Notes: generated by a model not told the origin, from the letters alone. A DNA stretch of 53,248 bases from Methanolinea sp. UBA277 (GCA_002499905.1 DANP01000027.1:72975-126222); one strand, 5' to 3'. Shown: positions 9,642 to 18,527, counted from the first letter of the stretch. Program-made: numbers and translations.

Positions 9642-9816
9642 GAAACTATTTCCAAAAAAATGATTTCCCCATAACCGGTGTCTGGTATTCTCCTTCCCCC
9701 CGGTTCAATCCCCTGCCATCCCTGTGGACGAAAATAGTATACAACGGAATTCTTGCAGTTTTCACAACGTTTAAGTGGCACACCCGGGAAATGGAAGGGT
9801 AGGGGAGAGACTCTCT

Positions 9817-11079
9817 GTGCATCAGGAACCCGGCGCCACACCACCCGAAGACAGGCAGCTGACTGATGCTCTCATCACGAAGGTCGCGTGGTACTCGCTT
9901 CTCGTCAATGCCGGGCTGGTCGCCGTTAAACTATACCTTTCACACATCTCGGGGAGTCTTGCGCTTGAGGCCGACGGCATCCACTCCTTTGTCGATGTGC
10001 TCGCATCGGTCGCCCTTATCCTCGGTATCCGGCTATCATCGCGGAAAAGCAGGAGTTTTCCCTACGGCCTTTACAAGGTGGAAAATATCGTATCGGTCAT
10101 CATCGCATTCCTTGTCTTTTTTACGGCTTTTGAGATCGCTGCCGAGGCAGTGAGCGGGACAGGGGCGGTGCTCACCTCAACCGGGTGGGTGATCCTCCCG
10201 GTTGCAGCCCTCGTATCGGTCCCCTATCTCCTGGGAACCTATGAAATCAGGGTGGGGAATGCCTGCAAGTCACCGAGCCTGGTAGCGGATGGAAAGCAGC
10301 ACCGGGTCGATGTGCTCTCAACCTCGGTGGTCTTCTTCGCCCTCCTCGCACAGTATTTCGGGGTCCCGTTCGATAATGCTGCGGCCGTTATCGTCGCCTG
10401 CTTTATCGCATGGTCAGGGTGGGGAATTCTCAAGGACAGCATGAGGACGCTGCTCGACGCCTCCATCGACCATGCAACCCGTGATACCATCAGGTCGGTC
10501 ATCCTCGCCGACCCGCTGGTGAAGAGTATCAGGGAGCTTTCCGGGCGAAACTCGGGCAGGTTTATCTTTGTCGAGGCGACCGTCGTGATGCATGAGACAG
10601 ACCTCGGCAACGCCCACCTCGCAAGTGAACGTATCCAGGAAAAGATCCGCGAACTGGTCCCGAACGTGGAACGCGTGTTGATCAATTGCGAGCCGGAAGA
10701 ACGGTCACACCTGCGGTATGTCGTCCCGCTCAGCGATTCGTCCGGAACGATCAGCCCTCATTTTGGCGAAGCGTCCTGTTTTGCCATTCTCGATGTTTCC
10801 GTCTCCGGACCGGCATTGGAAAAGAAAGAGATTGTTTCAAACCCGGCAAAGGAGATGGAACGACAGAAAGGGATACGGGCAGCGGAATATCTCCTTTCAT
10901 TCAAGCCCGACGTCGTTTTTTCAAAAAAGTCGCTTGCAGGAAAGTCGGCCGAGTATGTCTTTGAATCGGCCCGGGTCGAGATCAGGAGAACGGATGAGAC
11001 GGATCTTGACCAGCTTGCAGCCGCAATCATAAGGGAGCTGGCAGAGGAGCACGAAGCGACGCGAACAATAACAAGATGA
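9817..11079 (+). CDS. CDF-family cation efflux protein with C-terminal NifX-like domain
   Basis: 420 aa. The N-terminal two thirds are a cation diffusion facilitator: six hydrophobic segments, the metal-site ALEADGIHSFVDV in TM2 (Asp-x3-Asp type as HSFVD) and the matching VADGKQHRVDVLST in TM5, then a cytoplasmic domain with FVEATVVMHE. These proteins export Zn2+, Fe2+, Mn2+ or Co2+ against protons. Residues about 315-420 resemble the NifX/NifB dinitrogenase-cofactor binding fold (GTISPHFGEASCFAILDV). The GTG at 9817 has GGGGAG 9 bases upstream; a longer frame from GTG 9775 would overlap the likely TATA element (TTTAAG, 9770-9775). The C-terminus abuts a transposase relic, so the last few residues may have been altered. 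Confidence 0.85.
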   Translation: MHQEPGATPPEDRQLTDALITKVAWYSLLVNAGLVAVKLYLSHISGSLALEADGIHSFVDVLASVALILGIRLSSRKSRSFPYGLYKVENIVSVIIAFLVFFTAFEIAAEAVSGTGAVLTSTGWVILPVAALVSVPYLLGTYEIRVGNACKSPSLVADGKQHRVDVLSTSVVFFALLAQYFGVPFDNAAAVIVACFIAWSGWGILKDSMRTLLDASIDHATRDTIRSVILADPLVKSIRELSGRNSGRFIFVEATVVMHETDLGNAHLASERIQEKIRELVPNVERVLINCEPEERSHLRYVVPLSDSSGTISPHFGEASCFAILDVSVSGPALEKKEIVSNPAKEMERQKGIRAAEYLLSFKPDVVFSKKSLAGKSAEYVFESARVEIRRTDETDLDQLAAAIIRELAEEHEATRTITR

Positions 11080-11294
11080 AGCGGATCAACGGCGAGATCC
11101 GCGACCGCGAGAAAGTCATGCGTGGGTTGAAGAAGAGGGATACGCCAATCCTTGAGGGGATGCAGGTTTATCACAACTTCATCAAGCCGCATGAGGGACT
11201 TGATGGCCTGACTCCTGCTGAAGCATGCGGGATTGTTGTTAATGAGGAAAATAAGTGGGTGACCCTGATTCAGAACGCGGCAAGAGCGAAATAA
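11076..11294 (+). pseudogene. Transposase C-terminal remnant (copy 1)
   Basis: 72 codons matching the end of an archaeal DDE transposase: GEIRDREKVMRGLKK, then YHNFIKPHEGLDGLTPAEA and a terminal WVTLIQNAARAK. The catalytic Asp and the N-terminal region are absent, so it is a relic. It begins inside the last codons of the CDF gene. The last 82 bases recur at 14502-14583, where only this tail is left. The DDE family assignment is from the sequence pattern and the exact IS family is not certain. Confidence 0.75.
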
Positions 11295-11295
11295 T
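11214..11295 (+). repeat. 82-bp direct repeat, left copy
   Basis: Runs from CCTGCTGAAGCATGCGGG to the end of the transposase frame. It differs from 14502-14583 at two positions only by my alignment (G/A changes in the AATGAGG and GTGGGTG stretches). The two copies, in the same orientation, enclose the AT-rich island. Confidence 0.9.
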
Positions 11296-11592
11296 TTTTT
11301 TTAAATAAAACATAGTCAATTGTTGGGTGATTAAAAAACTTAATTTATTTCAAATCTCCATAGCAGCGCTCTTCACTCATGGTTAGACTCATTTAATCCC
11401 TTGTTAACAAGGGCGTCACTCTTTTTAAAATAAACAAAAAAAAGTCATTTGCTTATTAATAAAAATAATTTGTTCATTTTTATTGAAAATAATATTTGAT
11501 TATTGTCTAAATAACACAAATATCGATTACAGATTAGGAAATTTAACAGCGAAACAATTAATTTTCAATACTCAAATTTTTACAATGACCAA
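11296..11592. other. AT-rich spacer, no gene
   Basis: About 300 bases, mainly A and T, with a T-tract directly after the transposase relic that could terminate read-through from the CDF gene. No frame of coding character and no convincing hairpin. The promoter of the 11593 gene must lie here, but no single TATA box stands out in such AT-rich DNA. Confidence 0.6.
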
Positions 11593-12432
11593 ATGACAGA
11601 ATTACTTTCTATATATTGGGGTTTAATTTTCATTTTTGTTTTGGCAATTATCAAAATTATAATTATTTTTGTTCAAACTGAGGATACTTCAACAACTTTC
11701 AAATTAGGACTAATTTTCAACTATTTTATAGATTTTAAAGTAATTCTAACTCTTATTATTAGTGGGTTTGCTATATTAGTAGGTATCAATTTCTTTTTAT
11801 CATCAATATCATCAAATTATCCAATTAATTTACAAATTGAGGAAAATCAAGTTTATATTTTTTTAATTGGAGGGGTGTCCGTAATTCTCTCTGCCGTATA
11901 TGCGACATTTCATGAAGAAATAAATGCTATTACGGAATCGAAGCGATATATGAAAGAAAAAATCCCAATTAATCATAAATTTATTACTTTTTGCCATGAA
12001 TACACACGATATAAAGAAAAAACTTCAAATCCTGAATTATCCGTAATGAAATTTTTTGATAAAAATACAATACTAGTCAATACTAGTAATGTTAGAGATT
12101 ATATAACTGAAAATTTATATTTTGATCTTAAAATCTTTGAATCTATTACCTACAACGATCAACCTCCATTTGATGCACGTTCGCTAAATATCGCGAAATG
12201 CCAATTTATCAGTTCCGGAAAAGAGCATACATATTTTAAAATTATTGAATGGACAAATACCACCCGATATGAAGAGCAAATCAAAAAACTATTAACAAAT
12301 ACTGATTTTCATAATCTTAAACCGGTAATTACACTTAGCGAAGATCCGATTGCAGAAAAATGCACTTATAATGAAATTGATAAATTACAAAAAACACTTT
12401 CAAAATTAAAAATGATTATGGAGGGATATTAA
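11593..12432 (+). CDS. Membrane-anchored protein, unknown
   Basis: 279 aa. Three hydrophobic segments lie in the first 110 residues (about 8-28, 48-75, 88-108). The remaining 170 residues are soluble, charged and probably cytoplasmic, ending in a helical KLQKTLSKLKMIMEGY. No recognised domain. It is much more AT-rich than the flanking core genes. The stop codon is immediately followed by the ATG of the next gene, so the pair is co-translated. Possible role as a membrane sensor or effector in a mobile cassette is speculation. Confidence 0.65.
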   Translation: MTELLSIYWGLIFIFVLAIIKIIIIFVQTEDTSTTFKLGLIFNYFIDFKVILTLIISGFAILVGINFFLSSISSNYPINLQIEENQVYIFLIGGVSVILSAVYATFHEEINAITESKRYMKEKIPINHKFITFCHEYTRYKEKTSNPELSVMKFFDKNTILVNTSNVRDYITENLYFDLKIFESITYNDQPPFDARSLNIAKCQFISSGKEHTYFKIIEWTNTTRYEEQIKKLLTNTDFHNLKPVITLSEDPIAEKCTYNEIDKLQKTLSKLKMIMEGY

Positions 12433-12819
12433 ATGGTTTTACAAGGCAGAGTAATCAAAATTCTCGACGAATATAGAGTCGTTGTTGATCTCGGATACGA
12501 ACAAGGAGTCACAAAAGACATGAAATTTTTTATTTATTCACAAGGGGAAGAAATCCGAGATCCAGAAACCGACGAAGTAATAGATAGAATAGAGATTGTA
12601 AAACATAAATTGAAAGTAAATCACATTCAAGAAAGAATATCGATTATGCAAAGCGATGAATATGAATACATATATCCAACATTTTTTACTTATAAATCTG
12701 CATTCGAGCCCGCAAGCAAAAATATCCCATTCTATACAGACACCCAACCTCAAAAATCATCAGAAGACGATTATAAGAAAATAAAAGTTGGTGATTTAGT
12801 AAAACAATGCATAGATTAG
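12433..12819 (+). CDS. Small beta-rich protein with FlgT-C-like pattern
   Basis: 128 aa. The stretch from GRVIKILDEYRVVVDLGYEQ through GVTKDMKFFIYSQGEEIRDP to EVIDRIEIVKHKLKVNHIQ follows the pattern of the FlgT C-terminal-like fold: a beta-barrel with a VxINLGxxxGVxxGxxFxV core and a DPxTxExI turn. This resemblance is from memory of the family pattern. A ribosome site GGAGGG (12420-12425) lies within the end of the upstream gene, 7 bases before the ATG. Probable partner of the preceding membrane protein. Confidence 0.6.
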   Translation: MVLQGRVIKILDEYRVVVDLGYEQGVTKDMKFFIYSQGEEIRDPETDEVIDRIEIVKHKLKVNHIQERISIMQSDEYEYIYPTFFTYKSAFEPASKNIPFYTDTQPQKSSEDDYKKIKVGDLVKQCID

Positions 12820-12927
12820 CAATGACCCTCCCGTCTAAAAAAAACGAATCATATTAAAAAGGATATAATTTCTTACATTATTAAACATAAAACCAAAAAC
12901 AAGAAAAGTTAAAAATAATGGGATAAT

Positions 12928-13542
12928 ATGACAAATAAAGAAGACTTTGCAGAAAAATATTTTGCTGATATAAAAGACGATATTTTTCTTTTTTCCGTTT
13001 TAATTGCATTAGAATCCATAATGATTCTTACATATGACAGACTCAAGACCGGCAGTGAACATGATGTTATTTTCCAAATAGCACTAATTTCAGTTTTTAC
13101 TTTAATTTTAATTATCTGGCTGAAAACATTCTTTAAGGCATTAGACATTTTTGAAAACGTCCGGGTTCAAACATTTATAACGATATTCACTTTAAGTTAC
13201 GTCATTTTCTTCCCACTATTACTAGGTTTTCCAATAATGGCTTTAGCGTATGCAATTTATAACCTCGATCAACTAAACTTCGTCGGTAGTCTTACCAGTG
13301 TTTTACTTTTCTTAATAATATTTTCAGGGATAATAGGAATTAAATATCTACAAAACAGGCTTTTAAATTATACAATAAAGAAAAGACTTCCTTTTATTGG
13401 AGTTTTTTCATTTTTATTTTTTGTTTTAATAGGTTTATTGTATTATCTCTTTTATGACCCAATAGTAATAATCCTAACATTTTTACTGGTATTGGACATT
13501 TTTTATATTTGGGTCTCGATATTCCCCCCCAGGAAAAAATAA
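12928..13542 (+). CDS. Multi-pass membrane protein, unknown
   Basis: 204 aa with about six hydrophobic segments (about residues 18-38, 46-66, 80-110, 118-138, 148-172, 174-196) and a charged N-terminus (MTNKEDFAEKYFADIKDD). It ends with the basic FPPRKK. No motif recognised. It is AT-rich and lies 108 bases after the previous pair, with its own upstream AT-rich spacer. Confidence 0.6.
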   Translation: MTNKEDFAEKYFADIKDDIFLFSVLIALESIMILTYDRLKTGSEHDVIFQIALISVFTLILIIWLKTFFKALDIFENVRVQTFITIFTLSYVIFFPLLLGFPIMALAYAIYNLDQLNFVGSLTSVLLFLIIFSGIIGIKYLQNRLLNYTIKKRLPFIGVFSFLFFVLIGLLYYLFYDPIVIILTFLLVLDIFYIWVSIFPPRKK

Positions 13543-13577
13543 AATTTTAAACTATTTATGCCATTTTTTCTTATCAT

Positions 13578-13805
13578 CTATCTTTTTTTCCCACTTTTAC
13601 ATGCACAAGTCTCACAATAAGATAAACAACCAAGACAAATCGCAGGATTATGATTTGCATTCGGATGTAGAATCCGATTTGGATCTGTTAACCACTCTCG
13701 ATATGCTTTGCGCGACTGCTCCGGCGTAACTTCTTTTGATGCATCCTCATGAATTAGCCGCACATTCGGGTTCAAAACAATACTGCGGGGAGCGCCCCGA
13801 ATCAA
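13578..13805 (-). CDS. Short Cys-rich ORF, doubtful
   Basis: 75 codons from a TTG. The C-terminus holds CLGCLSYCETCACK, five Cys in CxxC-type spacing that could bind a metal. The middle (EQSRKAYREWLTDPNR) looks like real protein and the codons are less AT-rich than those of the neighbours. The start has no ribosome site, so this may be the tail of a larger broken gene. Kept because of the coding-like composition; function unknown. Confidence 0.35.
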   Translation of the reverse strand: MIRGAPRSIVLNPNVRLIHEDASKEVTPEQSRKAYREWLTDPNRILHPNANHNPAICLGCLSYCETCACKSGKKR

Positions 13806-13974
13806 GGAATTTCAATTCAGTTGGAATTTCCATTGGGAGTATCTGATCTATTTACCAAAGGATAATATTGTTGATTAGAATTTTCGTAACACGCGGCTAG
13901 GGCGAGATAATTTTCTTAAATTTTTGGTATACCAGTATGAATATTTATTTCAACGTGTGATTTTAGTATTTTTC

Positions 13975-14433
13975 ATGAAACCACTGAGCAAAGATCAGTT
14001 CTTTGCAGATTATGCAAAGCCTTCAAATTTTGATGTGTTAACAAGCGCTGACATTCTTATAATGCCAGCATTCCGATATAGGAATTCATTCTCTGAAGAT
14101 CAGGATATTTTCAAGGAACTACGATCTGATTATGATAGGACTCTCTTGTTTTATTGTGATAATCAAGAATCACTTCCTGTTCTTCTTGAGGAGATCTTAA
14201 GGCCAGCCGATTATGTGCTCTTTTTTGGAGTGGTAGTATCTACTATTGAAGGGCTTTTAACGATCTATCAGTTCTTAAAGGACAAATTACCAAATAAGAA
14301 GTTTCAATTAAAGCAGGCAATAAAAATTGAAGATTATTATTACGAACTGGAAGAATTTGAGGGGACAACTGAACAGTATAAAACCGTGATGGAAGAAAGA
14401 ATCTGGCTCCTTGAAACATTGAATAAAAAATAA
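13975..14433 (+). CDS. Soluble hypothetical protein in AT-rich island
   Basis: 152 aa from the ATG at 13975 (MKPLSKDQFFADYAKPSNFD). A TTG at 13924 would add 17 residues and is less likely. The sequence alternates beta and helical stretches (DVLTSADILIMPAFRYRN, YDRTLLFYCDNQESLP, YVLFFGVVVSTIEGLL) and ends in a charged helix. This could be an alpha/beta sensor-like fold. No motif identified. It is the last gene of the island before the second transposase tail. Confidence 0.6.
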   Translation: MKPLSKDQFFADYAKPSNFDVLTSADILIMPAFRYRNSFSEDQDIFKELRSDYDRTLLFYCDNQESLPVLLEEILRPADYVLFFGVVVSTIEGLLTIYQFLKDKLPNKKFQLKQAIKIEDYYYELEEFEGTTEQYKTVMEERIWLLETLNKK

Positions 14434-14501
14434 TTTTTGTTAGCTGCCGATTTTTGACAGCCTTTTCCACACCCCTTCAACTGCCGAAGACTTTACAGAA
14501 C

Positions 14502-14583
14502 CCTGCTGAAGCATGCGGGATTGTTGTTAATGGGGAAAATAAGTGGATGACCCTGATTCAGAACGCGGCAAGAGCGAAATAAT
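14502..14583 (+). repeat. 82-bp direct repeat, right copy (transposase tail)
   Basis: Only the last 26 codons of the transposase remain here. The copy ends exactly against the stop codon (on the opposite strand) of the K+ channel gene at 14584. Matches 11214-11295 at 80 of 82 positions by eye. Confidence 0.9.
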
Positions 14584-15510
14584 CTACCCTTTCTCTTCCT
14601 CTCCTGCCGAACCCCCTGCCAGGATGCGGGATTTCAGTTCCCGGTATTCCTCATCGGAAATCAGTCCTTTTTCCCTGAGATCGGCAGCCCGTTCCAGCAG
14701 GGACAGCGTAGTTCCCTGTTCCGTCCCACCCCCGGCCTCGCGGTCCTTCTGCCGTTCTTCGATGAAACCGGAGGCCAGGATGGCGGAGGGCAGGGCGAGG
14801 AGGAGCACTCCGGCAAGGGTAATAATCGAGGCAATCGTCTGCCCAAGGGCAGTGACCGGGTAGATGTCACCGTACCCGACCGTGGTTACGGTCATCATCG
14901 CCCACCAGATCGCCGCAGGGATGCTCGAGAATTTATCCGGCTGGGCATGGTTCTCCACCAGGTACATGATCGTTGATGAAAAGAGGATGACAAAGATCAG
15001 GAAAAAGATCATGATGGTGAAAATTTCCTTTTTCTTGACCACGACCCTCCGCAGGAGCGCAAGGGAGGTGGACCGGCGGGCATACCGGACGAGCTTGAAG
15101 ATCGAGAGCAGCCGGAATCCGCGGAGGAGGGCAAAGTCGGTCGGGAAGAAGATGGGGAAGAACAGCGGGATGATGGCGACCAGATCGATGATGAGGTATA
15201 CACTGGCGGCGTAGTGGAGGCGTTCTGAAAGCCTCTCTCTCCAGGTCGGGGCCTGGGTACAGGACCAGATGCGGAGGAAATATTCGATCGTGAATACCAG
15301 CAGGCAGAAGGTAATGATCAGGGTGAGGATAAACGAAAAGGATTCCTGGACTGAAGGGACGGTGAAGATTACCACGGTAATGGTATTGACGATAACCACG
15401 AGGGCGAGAAAAGCCTGGGTGAACAGGACGGCCCGGCCGCCTCCCGGAGGATTTTCCAGGAGTGCCCGCACGATGGTTTTTACCCGGTTGCGACGTGACG
15501 CGTCATTCAT
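14584..15510 (-). CDS. Voltage-gated potassium channel protein
   Basis: 308 aa. Six transmembrane segments S1-S6 with an S4-like voltage-sensor helix (LRGFRLLSIFKLVRYARRS), a pore loop with the K+ selectivity filter TVGYGD, and S6 rich in Leu/Ala. A C-terminal cytoplasmic helix pair, LLERAADLREKGLISDEEYRELK, has the SHOCT pattern often found at protein ends. Tetrameric inner-membrane K+ conductance is expected. The ATG at 15510 has AAGGATC just upstream. S4 carries Arg/Lys at the usual three-residue spacing, so voltage gating is plausible. Its stop touches the right copy of the island repeat. Confidence 0.92.
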   Translation of the reverse strand: MNDASRRNRVKTIVRALLENPPGGGRAVLFTQAFLALVVIVNTITVVIFTVPSVQESFSFILTLIITFCLLVFTIEYFLRIWSCTQAPTWRERLSERLHYAASVYLIIDLVAIIPLFFPIFFPTDFALLRGFRLLSIFKLVRYARRSTSLALLRRVVVKKKEIFTIMIFFLIFVILFSSTIMYLVENHAQPDKFSSIPAAIWWAMMTVTTVGYGDIYPVTALGQTIASIITLAGVLLLALPSAILASGFIEERQKDREAGGGTEQGTTLSLLERAADLREKGLISDEEYRELKSRILAGGSAGEEEKG

Positions 15511-15764
15511 GAGATCCTTCTTTGCCCCCCATTACTCACCGATCTCCCCTTCCTACTACCCTGTGGCGTGTCCTTCATGCTTAAGATTTCGTTCCGTCGC
15601 GGTCCCTCCTGTTCCCCGGACCATCCCGGAACCTGGTTTTCCATCCTGCTGTTTGTTCCGGAGGTTTGCGGTGTTTTCAAGGGAACCGCCTCTGACCGGC
15701 CCCGCGGCCCGGTTGATACCGGATGGGTGGTACGGAAGCACTGCTGAAAAAACCGGTTCCGGGG

Positions 15765-17213
15765 TTAAAACCCGGCCACCGGCTCCCCATCGGTGGAATA
15801 CCCACCCGCCTTTTGCCTGACGAAGAGCATCAGCACGATTCCCAGGACCTCGAGGCCCATGAGGAAGAGAAATGCCACGTCGAATGCACCGGAAAGCTCC
15901 AGGGGTGGGAGGGTATGCGCAGAAACCTGGGCAAGCTTCGGCCCAAGCGCGGCGGTGGCCACCAGCATGACCAGGGCGACCCCGAGGGAAGAGCCCAGGT
16001 TGGTCATCATCTTGATCAGGCCGGAGGTTGTGCCCCGGTCTTGTGGCGGGGATTCTCCCATGACCGCACTGTTGAGGGGGGCATAGGCGATCCCGGTGCC
16101 TGCTCCCAGGAGGAACAGGTAGATCTCTATGTGGCCGACACTGGAGTGGGGGCCCAAGGTGGAGAGGAAGAAGAGGGCCACGGCACAGATGATGAATCCC
16201 ATGATGATCGGTTTTTTTGTGCCGATGACGTCCGAGAACCGGCCGGCAATGGGGGAGGTGAGGATCATGCCGATGGGGAGGGCCAGCAGGATGGTCCCTG
16301 CATTGTCGGTCGGCAGGTGTTTGACCAGTTCGAGGAAGAACGGCATCAGGATCATCACCCCGGCCATGGCCATCTGGATCAGCATGATACTGATATTCTG
16401 CAGCGAGAACGCCCGGTTGGCAAAGAGACGGGTATTGATGAGGGGCTCTGCCGCCCGGTGCTCCCGGAGGTAGAAGAAGACCCAGAACGCGACGGATACG
16501 ATGAGGGCAAGGACCCCGCTCGCCGGAGATGCTCCCTGGAGCGAGGTGAGGCCGTAGATGAGGGTGCCGAGTGCGATGAACACCAGTCCCACCCCGGGAA
16601 TGTCCAGCTTCGCCTTCGGCGAGACCGGGTCAAGGCGGGGGAGGATATGGATCCCGAGCAGGATGGCAAGGATGCCGACCGGGAGGTTGACGTAGAAAAT
16701 GAAACGCCATGAGATGGCACTGGTGAGGAATCCCCCGACCACCGGGCCCAGGGCGGCGCCGAGCATGGTGAACATGGCCACGATGCCGAGCGCCTGTCCC
16801 CGGAGCGAAGGGGCAAGGTAGCTGGTGACCATGACCGCCCCCAGGGCTGCGATGACCGCCCCTCCGATTGCCTGAAGCATGCGGGAGAGGATCAGGATGG
16901 CGATGGAGGGAGCGATCCCGCACAGGGCCGATCCGACCGTAAAAATACCAAACCCGGCCAGGAAGATCCTGCGGTATCCCCTGATGTCGCCGAGACGGGA
17001 TGCGGCGAGCAGCAGGCTGACCAGGATGATCAGGTAGGCGTTCAGCACCCAGGAGACGGTAACCGTTGAGACATCAAATGCTCTGGATATCGAGGGGAGA
17101 GCGATATTGACAATGGTGGCGTCAAGTCCGGCCATGAAAGACCCAAGGGAGATGACTATCACGATCATCAGCTCCTTAGGGGACATCTTCTGACGGGTAA
17201 CGGGGTCACTCAT
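15765..17213 (-). CDS. MFS drug exporter, 14-TM DHA2 (EmrB/QacA) type
   Basis: 482 aa with 14 predicted membrane segments. Family signatures are GLDATIVNIALPSI in TM1 (motif D1), the loop 2-3 motif RLGDIRGYRRIF (motif A, GxLaDrxGxkxxl) and the TM5 motif C (LGPVVGGFLTSAISWRFIF). Such transporters export lipophilic compounds or bile-type anions in exchange for protons. There is no adjacent regulator or membrane-fusion protein, so the substrate cannot be deduced. Confidence 0.9.
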   Translation of the reverse strand: MSDPVTRQKMSPKELMIVIVISLGSFMAGLDATIVNIALPSISRAFDVSTVTVSWVLNAYLIILVSLLLAASRLGDIRGYRRIFLAGFGIFTVGSALCGIAPSIAILILSRMLQAIGGAVIAALGAVMVTSYLAPSLRGQALGIVAMFTMLGAALGPVVGGFLTSAISWRFIFYVNLPVGILAILLGIHILPRLDPVSPKAKLDIPGVGLVFIALGTLIYGLTSLQGASPASGVLALIVSVAFWVFFYLREHRAAEPLINTRLFANRAFSLQNISIMLIQMAMAGVMILMPFFLELVKHLPTDNAGTILLALPIGMILTSPIAGRFSDVIGTKKPIIMGFIICAVALFFLSTLGPHSSVGHIEIYLFLLGAGTGIAYAPLNSAVMGESPPQDRGTTSGLIKMMTNLGSSLGVALVMLVATAALGPKLAQVSAHTLPPLELSGAFDVAFLFLMGLEVLGIVLMLFVRQKAGGYSTDGEPVAGF

Positions 17214-17283
17214 GATAAATAAGGAAAATGTTCGGTTTCGATTTATACCTGCCGGGAAACATCCGGATATCGCCCGGTTTTAC

Positions 17284-17328
17284 CATGGGGCTCGTACATG
17301 AACCCCTCTTCCATGACCTGAACGCCTT
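17284..17328 (+). repeat. 45-bp fragment of argG in the spacer
   Basis: Identical at 43 of 45 positions (by eye) to the argG coding sequence at 8789-8833, same orientation. It still reads MGLVHEPLFHDLNAF. The surrounding spacer does not resemble argG, so it is an isolated fragment about 8.5 kb away. The rest of the spacer 17214-17475 holds nothing recognisable. Confidence 0.9.
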
Positions 17329-17475
17329 CAGCGGACCACGATAGCTATCTTCGATTCATCCACTCCTTCCACCACCATTCCTGTCCCGGGAATGTATTAT
17401 CCACAACCTTTTCGACGGGTATAAACATGATAGCGACGTTTCTGTACTATTACACAACCATATTGGGGGAATTCA

Positions 17476-18111
17476 TTGTCCGCGGCAGGAAGTTCACAGA
17501 GCATGCTGGGGGAATACCTGAGTCTCTTTGCATCGACCGAGATCTTCATCTTTGTTTTCATGGAGATTGTCACGAAAATTGAGACAATTCAGCGGGTTAT
17601 ATTTAACAAGGCACAGCTCCGCGATTACATCGTTTTTATTCTGATTTTTGGCCTGTTTTCCATATTCGGAACGTATGTCGGAATCCCGGGCAGTTATGGC
17701 GCCATCAGCAATATCCGGGACCTTGCACCCATGGTAGCGGGGCTTGTTGCCGGCCCCTATATCGGCCTGGCGGTCGGGTTGATTGGCGGTATACATCGCC
17801 TGTTTCTCGGGGGTGATTCCGCTCTTGCCTGTGCACTGGCAACCATTCTCGCGGGATTGCTTGCCGGCATGGTGTACCGTTTCAAGAAGGGAGAACTCCT
17901 GGGCATCATCCCGGCCATGCTCTTTGCCGTCGGAATCGAGCTCCTGCATGCCGGGCTGGCGTTAGCGCTTATCCGTCCTTTCACCGAAGCGCTTGATATC
18001 GTGTATACTGCTATCCCCGGCATGATCATTGCCGTCTCGCTGGGGGTGGGAATCAGCATTATCATCATCCATAGTGTAAAAGAATCGTGCAGAGCGGTTT
18101 TTTCGGAATAA
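17476..18111 (+). CDS. 5TMR-LYT sensor-domain membrane protein
   Basis: 211 aa. The domain matches the LytS/YhcK type five-transmembrane receptor: GTYVGIPGSYGAISNIRDL, then AGLVAGPYIGLAVGLIGGIH and GGDSALACALATILAG. In bacteria this domain heads sensor kinases or diguanylate cyclases; here nothing follows it, since the protein stops after the last membrane segment. It may pair with a kinase in trans or act alone. The TTG start at 17476 has GGGGGA 5 bases upstream; ATG 17503 is an alternative. Confidence 0.8.
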   Translation: MSAAGSSQSMLGEYLSLFASTEIFIFVFMEIVTKIETIQRVIFNKAQLRDYIVFILIFGLFSIFGTYVGIPGSYGAISNIRDLAPMVAGLVAGPYIGLAVGLIGGIHRLFLGGDSALACALATILAGLLAGMVYRFKKGELLGIIPAMLFAVGIELLHAGLALALIRPFTEALDIVYTAIPGMIIAVSLGVGISIIIIHSVKESCRAVFSE

Positions 18112-18527
18112 AGGTTCTTCTTTTATCGGTTTGTGGAGAGCTATCCCTGATTATCGTCACATGGCATGACGGTGAGTAAGCGTCTCACAGGAAAAACGAC
18201 CTCTATCCATTCAACGATTTAAAATGAACGGTTTTTGGACTTTTCAATACCTTTCTCCCAGGACCCTGAGCACCCTCCCCATTTGTCCGTATTCACAATG
18301 GATCCCCGACGGACCTTCGTTACCGTCTCCCGGATGAGTGATCCTGCGGAAGCATCGGTGACGATACTTACGGATACTTTTCTATCCCGCTCCAGGATAC
18401 CAAAAACGATTCGTAAGAAACTTCAGTTGTTCTCCGAAGGAACGATGGGATCCTTGTGCTGTATAAACAGAGTTCAGGATTAGGGTTGTATCATCACCGT
18501 GCGAATCCAAAGATCCTGTCACCGTCC
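18112..18527. other. Spacer without a supported gene
   Basis: 416 bases between convergent genes. The frames here (for example 18235-18483 forward) have no ribosome site, no domain-like sequence and are crossed by equally long frames on the other strand. I see no hairpin of note and no repeat. Confidence 0.5.

Noticed and set aside
9698..9716. GGTTCAATCCC resembling a tRNA T-loop
   Set aside because: Flanking bases do not form the 5-bp T stem, and no acceptor or anticodon arm fits.
18235..18483. 82-codon forward ORF in the spacer before the anchored exported protein
   Set aside because: No ribosome site, no domain-like sequence, and similar-length frames overlap on the other strand.
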